Below, piece by piece: positions 6,803 through 9,458 of a stretch of 9,458 nucleotides of DNA (positions are counted from its first letter, which is position 1; the number at the start of each line of letters is the position of its first letter). Origin of the DNA: Legionellaceae bacterium. GTDB taxonomy: Bacteria > Pseudomonadota > Gammaproteobacteria > Legionellales > Legionellaceae. The position numbers were made by a program, and so were the translations under genes. The stretch covers positions 1 through 9,458 of the forward strand of contig CANNIJ010000061.1 of NCBI GenBank assembly GCA_947505025.1, in the 5' to 3' direction. A model generated the notes under the pieces. That model did not search any database and was not told the DNA's origin. It was given only the letters and a program-made list of their open reading frames with translations.

Positions 6803-7282
6803 ATGAAAGTGCACTTTAGTGAAATCTGGCGGGATCCTGGGCACGTATTATCTTTTGGCTTTGGAAGTGGATTATTACCCAGAGCCCCAGGCACTTGGGG
6901 GACTGTAGCTGCAATTCCATTATATTTAGCTTTAAGTCAGTGCAATTGGAAAATATATTTATGCGTGACAATCTTGGCCTTTTTTCTTGGGATTCTCGTG
7001 TGTGATCGTACTGCGCGTTTCCTGAATGTGCATGATGATGCGCGCATTGTGTGGGATGAAATTGTAGGTTATTTGTTAACGATGTTTCTAATGCCGGTTG
7101 GTTGGTTTTGGATTGTTGCCGGATTTGTGTTGTTTCGTGTATTTGATATATGGAAGCCACAACCGATCCGTTGGGTAGATGCGCGTGTGGGTGGCGGTTT
7201 AGGGATTATGTTAGATGATGTATTGGCTGCATTTTTTGCATGGATTACTCTGGCGTTGTTAGTTTTGGGGACACATGGATGA
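6803..7282 (+). CDS. pgpA: Phosphatidylglycerophosphatase A
   Basis: PgpA is an inner-membrane enzyme that dephosphorylates phosphatidylglycerophosphate to phosphatidylglycerol. The 159-residue product (172 in E. coli) has the family motifs GLLPRAPGTWGT (23-34), DDARIVWDEIVG (78-89, the acidic metal-binding site), FRVFDIWKPQPIRWVD (111-126) and GGLGIMLDDVLAA (131-143). Hydrophobic segments around 34-46, 51-67, 87-112 and 136-156 fit a small integral membrane protein. ATG 6803 is four bases after the thiL stop, with GGAG at 6790-6793 (nine-base spacing). A longer in-frame opening from 6731 would lie inside thiL and is not needed. The nusB-thiL-pgpA order is common in gammaproteobacteria. Confidence 0.95.
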   Translation: MKVHFSEIWRDPGHVLSFGFGSGLLPRAPGTWGTVAAIPLYLALSQCNWKIYLCVTILAFFLGILVCDRTARFLNVHDDARIVWDEIVGYLLTMFLMPVGWFWIVAGFVLFRVFDIWKPQPIRWVDARVGGGLGIMLDDVLAAFFAWITLALLVLGTHG

Positions 7283-8316
7283 ACGAAAATCATAAAGAAT
7301 TGATCAGTATTGGGTTAACTTTAAGTATTGTCGGCTTGGCATTATTTATTGTCCATAGATTTATACCTTCATTGATTTGGGCTTCAATTTTAGGCATTGC
7401 CACATATCCATTATACAGACAATGGCGTCAATTGTTTGGTAAATGGGAAAATACAGCCGCGTTTTTATTTACTTTTATCATGGTATTAATCTTATTAGTG
7501 CCATTGAGTGGTTTGATGTCGGTTTTGATCAAAGAAGTACAATTGTTTTTTACGTACTTACAAAGTATGAATCGTCATGGTGGTCATGCTCCACCATTTT
7601 TACATGAGATACCTTTTTTTGGGAGTGATTGGGAAACTTACTGGGAGTTAAATTTTGCTAAACCAGGACAAATTAAATCATTTTTATCGCATTTACATGT
7701 ATCTTTAACTCCAGCTAGTTATTATATCAAGCAAGTAGGTGCTGATTTAGCTCATCGTAGTTTTCAAATGAGTTTTACTTTATTAAGTTTATTTTTCTGT
7801 TATCGCGACGGCGATCGTTTTTTTGTGCAATTGAATAATATGGGAAGTTATTGCCTGGGAGAGCGTTGGTTTAGATATGCTGATAAATTGCCCGCAGCGT
7901 TGCGTGCCACGGTAAATGGCACTATGGTGGTTGGTGCGGGCGTTGGATTGTTGATGGGTGGGTGTTATGCCTTAGTTGGTTTTCCAGCACCAACCTTAGT
8001 TGGTTTCATCACGGCTTTTGGCGCGATGATCCCATTTGTGGTCCCATTAGTATTTGGGGTTGTAGCGTTGATTTTATTGGTTCAAGGCAGCATGATTGCT
8101 GGAGTAGTAGTGATTGTTTGGGGTACATTAGTGATGTTTATTGCTGATCATGTAGTTAAGCCAGCATTAATTGGTGGAGCTACACAGTTACCTTTTCTAG
8201 CGGTTTTATTTGGGATTTTAGGTGGTGTAGAAACCTTGGGTTTGTTGGGTTTATTTGTCGGCCCGATGATCATGGTCTTTTTTATAACTCTCTGGTCAGA
8301 AGCGCAGCCAGAATAG
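7279..8316 (+). CDS. AI-2E family permease (PerM/YdiK/TqsA-like membrane protein)
   Basis: This is a polytopic inner-membrane protein of the AI-2 exporter superfamily. Members have been linked to autoinducer-2 export, ion antiport or other efflux, so the substrate here cannot be stated. The 345 residues show about eight hydrophobic segments: near 8-26, 29-47, 60-82, 160-176, 213-231, 236-260, 262-284 and 303-337. A soluble, probably periplasmic stretch lies at 85-155. The C-terminal family signature is clear: IADHVVKPALIGG (288-300), then LPFLAVLFGILGG and GLLGLFVGPMIM (321-332). The start ATG 7279 overlaps the pgpA stop (ATGA), with GGGGA at 7267-7271; an in-frame ATG at 7240 would lie deeper in pgpA and lacks a ribosome site. 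It is the last gene of the packed block. Confidence 0.88.
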   Translation: MNENHKELISIGLTLSIVGLALFIVHRFIPSLIWASILGIATYPLYRQWRQLFGKWENTAAFLFTFIMVLILLVPLSGLMSVLIKEVQLFFTYLQSMNRHGGHAPPFLHEIPFFGSDWETYWELNFAKPGQIKSFLSHLHVSLTPASYYIKQVGADLAHRSFQMSFTLLSLFFCYRDGDRFFVQLNNMGSYCLGERWFRYADKLPAALRATVNGTMVVGAGVGLLMGGCYALVGFPAPTLVGFITAFGAMIPFVVPLVFGVVALILLVQGSMIAGVVVIVWGTLVMFIADHVVKPALIGGATQLPFLAVLFGILGGVETLGLLGLFVGPMIMVFFITLWSEAQPE

Positions 8317-8341
8317 ATTCTAGTCCGGTGAACTTATTAAT

Positions 8342-8371
8342 TTGCCATACTGCCAAATTATATGGCATACT
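8342..8371 (+). promoter_or_regulatory. Candidate promoter for the protease gene
   Basis: TTGCCA (8342-8347, 5 of 6 for the -35 box) is followed after 18 bases by CATACT (8366-8371, 4 of 6 for the -10 box). A transcript would begin near 8378 and carry the AGGAG at 8398-8402 before ATG 8408. The 91-bp gap after the permease is the largest on the plus strand after fliA starts, so a separate promoter here is reasonable. Confidence 0.35.
8343..8367. repeat. Inverted repeat TGCCATA-N11-TATGGCA
   Basis: Seven-base perfect arms (8343-8349 and 8361-8367) flank an 11-base spacer, in the only gap after the permease. There is no T-run after the right arm, so this does not look like a rho-independent terminator. 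It sits across the proposed -35/-10 spacer of the protease gene and could be an operator. Confidence 0.4.
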
Positions 8372-8407
8372 ACGCGACAACCAAGCTATTTAAGCGTAGG
8401 AGTGTGA

Positions 8408-9458
8408 ATGAAACGTACACAACGGCTTCTTTGTTCGTATTTTATTTTGTTATCAATTGGCTCGTCAGCTTGCTGGTCTACACTACCATTACTTGAAAAT
8501 GAGCGTAATACAATTGATGTTTTTAAAAAATCATCACCTAATGTTGTTTATGTAAATCGAATGTCAACGGTCAAGCACGGTCAGGTTGCCGCACCGACTT
8601 CGGTACGTTCGGGTACTGGCTCGGGGATCATATGGGATAAACGTGGTGATGTTGTGACTAATTTCCATGTGATTCACGGTGGCGACTCATTTACGATTAC
8701 AGTTGCCGGTAAAACTTTACCGGCAAAAGTTATAGGTGTTGAGCCGCGCAAAGATTTAGCAGTTTTACGGGTACAATCACCACACACGGCTGATTTGTTG
8801 TCTAAAATTATTCCTTTTGAAATTGCCCACACAAAAACACTCTTGGTCGGGCAAAAAGCCATGGCGATAGGTAATCCATTTGGCTTGGGACACAGTTTGA
8901 CGATTGGTGTTATTTCTGCCTTGGGACGTAGTGTGCCGGGGATTGGCGCTGTGACAATTCACGACATGATTCAAACAGATGCTGCGATTAACCCAGGTAA
9001 TTCTGGTGGGCCATTACTGGATAGTAGTGGGCGCTTAATTGGACTAAATACAGTTATTTATTCTCAATCTGGATCCTCGGCTGGAGTAGGTTTTGCGGTG
9101 CCTGCAGATGATATTGAGCACACAGTAAATCAAATTATTCAACGAGGACATGTACAACTTTCAGGCATAGGAATTCAGCCCGTCAATCCAACATTAGCCA
9201 GACGTTTGGGCGTGCAAAGTGGAATCTTAATTGCTGAAGTATTACATAAAACACCGGCTGAATCAGCAAAACTAAGACCAACATCGCGCGATGCATGGGG
9301 TCAATATCATGTCGGGGATGTAATTATTGGATTAAATGGACATGCCGTTGAAAATTATGATGTATTGTATAGTTTGCTAGACAAGATCAGTATAGGTGCA
9401 CCGATCACACTAACTGTTGTACGCGATCATCAGTATATTTACCACAAAATGCACACGA
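8408..9458 (+). CDS. DegP/HtrA-type (S1C) trypsin-like serine protease with PDZ domain, C terminus cut off
   Basis: This is a probable envelope quality-control protease. The 350 visible residues start with an N-terminal export signal: basic MKRTQR, then a hydrophobic stretch to about 21. Cys22 follows Ser-Ser-Ala, a poor lipobox, so lipoprotein, cleaved signal or anchor are all possible. The trypsin domain (about 35-245) has GTGSGIIWD (69-77), then the full triad: H87 in TNFHVIHG, D116 in RKDLAVLRV and S199 in NPGNSGGPLL. Typical flanks are GNPFGLGHSLTIGVIS (155-170) and GVGFAVPADDI (226-236). One PDZ-like domain runs from about 250 to 340 (GILIAEVLHKTPAESAKL, then VGDVIIGLNG). The frame is open at the right edge, so whether a second PDZ follows, as in DegP, or not, as in DegS, cannot be told. 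The spacing of motifs recalls the one-PDZ Deg proteins, sometimes mislabelled 2-alkenal reductase. AGGAG at 8398-8402 sets ATG 8408. Confidence 0.93.
   Translation, partial: MKRTQRLLCSYFILLSIGSSACWSTLPLLENERNTIDVFKKSSPNVVYVNRMSTVKHGQVAAPTSVRSGTGSGIIWDKRGDVVTNFHVIHGGDSFTITVAGKTLPAKVIGVEPRKDLAVLRVQSPHTADLLSKIIPFEIAHTKTLLVGQKAMAIGNPFGLGHSLTIGVISALGRSVPGIGAVTIHDMIQTDAAINPGNSGGPLLDSSGRLIGLNTVIYSQSGSSAGVGFAVPADDIEHTVNQIIQRGHVQLSGIGIQPVNPTLARRLGVQSGILIAEVLHKTPAESAKLRPTSRDAWGQYHVGDVIIGLNGHAVENYDVLYSLLDKISIGAPITLTVVRDHQYIYHKMHT
8703..8726. repeat. Perfect 11-bp inverted repeat with 2-base spacer inside the protease gene
   Basis: The arms TTGCCGGTAAA (8703-8713) and TTTACCGGCAA (8716-8726) are exact reverse complements separated only by AC. 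The DNA encodes the VAGKTLPAKV stretch (residues 99-108) of the protease. In RNA it could form a tight hairpin of about 10 base pairs with a small loop. It has no T-run and lies within coding sequence. Confidence 0.6.

Noticed and set aside
6816..7160. Minus-strand open frame of 114 codons inside pgpA.
   Set aside because: It is opposite the conserved catalytic motifs of pgpA and has the low-complexity look of an antisense reading; no promoter is evident.
7962..8147. Plus-strand alternative frame within the permease gene.
   Set aside because: It overlaps the conserved C-terminal membrane signature in another frame and has no start context.
8343..8371. The inverted repeat as a rho-independent terminator of the operon.
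   Set aside because: The stem is only 7 bp with an 11-base loop, the arms are AT-containing, and no run of T follows.
2395..8726. Repeated word TTGCCGG at several places as an uptake or repeat signal.
   Set aside because: A handful of occurrences within preferred Ala-Gly or Ile-Ala-Gly codon runs is not enough; a genome-wide count would be needed.

Overview
The window looks like chromosomal DNA from a fairly AT-rich gammaproteobacterium. The recognisable proteins (FliA, RF2, LysS, GlyA, NrdR, NusB, ThiL, PgpA) are close in length and motifs to the E. coli proteins as I remember them. The prfB-lysS pair and the glyA/nrdR/nusB/thiL/pgpA neighbourhood are gammaproteobacterial gene orders. A Legionellales/Coxiellales-like bacterium would fit the base composition and the mixed cluster, but that is a guess; no 16S or other marker is present.

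Layout. (1) Positions 1-214, minus strand: the 5' end of an unrecognised gene that runs off the left edge. (2) 215-388: a divergent control region with two perfect palindromes (12 and 10 bp) and two plausible sigma70 promoters pointing outwards. (3) 389-8316, plus strand: nine genes packed with almost no gaps and mostly with overlapping stop and start codons: fliA - prfB - lysS - glyA - nrdR - nusB - thiL - pgpA - AI-2E family permease. The largest gap inside the block is 10 bp and no terminator is visible, so it reads as one operon. (4) 8317-8407: a 91-bp gap with an inverted repeat and a possible promoter. (5) 8408 to the right edge: an exported DegP/HtrA-type serine protease with a PDZ domain, cut off by the window end.

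How the genes fit together. The block is mainly translation and growth functions: peptide release (RF2), lysyl-tRNA charging, one-carbon supply (GlyA), control of ribonucleotide reductase (NrdR), antitermination/rRNA synthesis (NusB), thiamine pyrophosphate synthesis (ThiL) and phosphatidylglycerol synthesis (PgpA). The flagellar sigma factor FliA sits at its head, two bases from prfB, with no flagellar gene in view. prfB carries the classical in-frame UGA and +1 frameshift signal, so automated gene callers start it about 140 bp too late. The riboflavin genes often found between nrdR and nusB are absent.

I found no mobile element, CRISPR array, rRNA, tRNA or obvious defence system. No intergenic stretch exceeds 300 bp. 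The strongest items for a second look are the placement of fliA, the unknown divergent gene, the recoded prfB, and a perfect 11-bp inverted repeat inside the protease gene.
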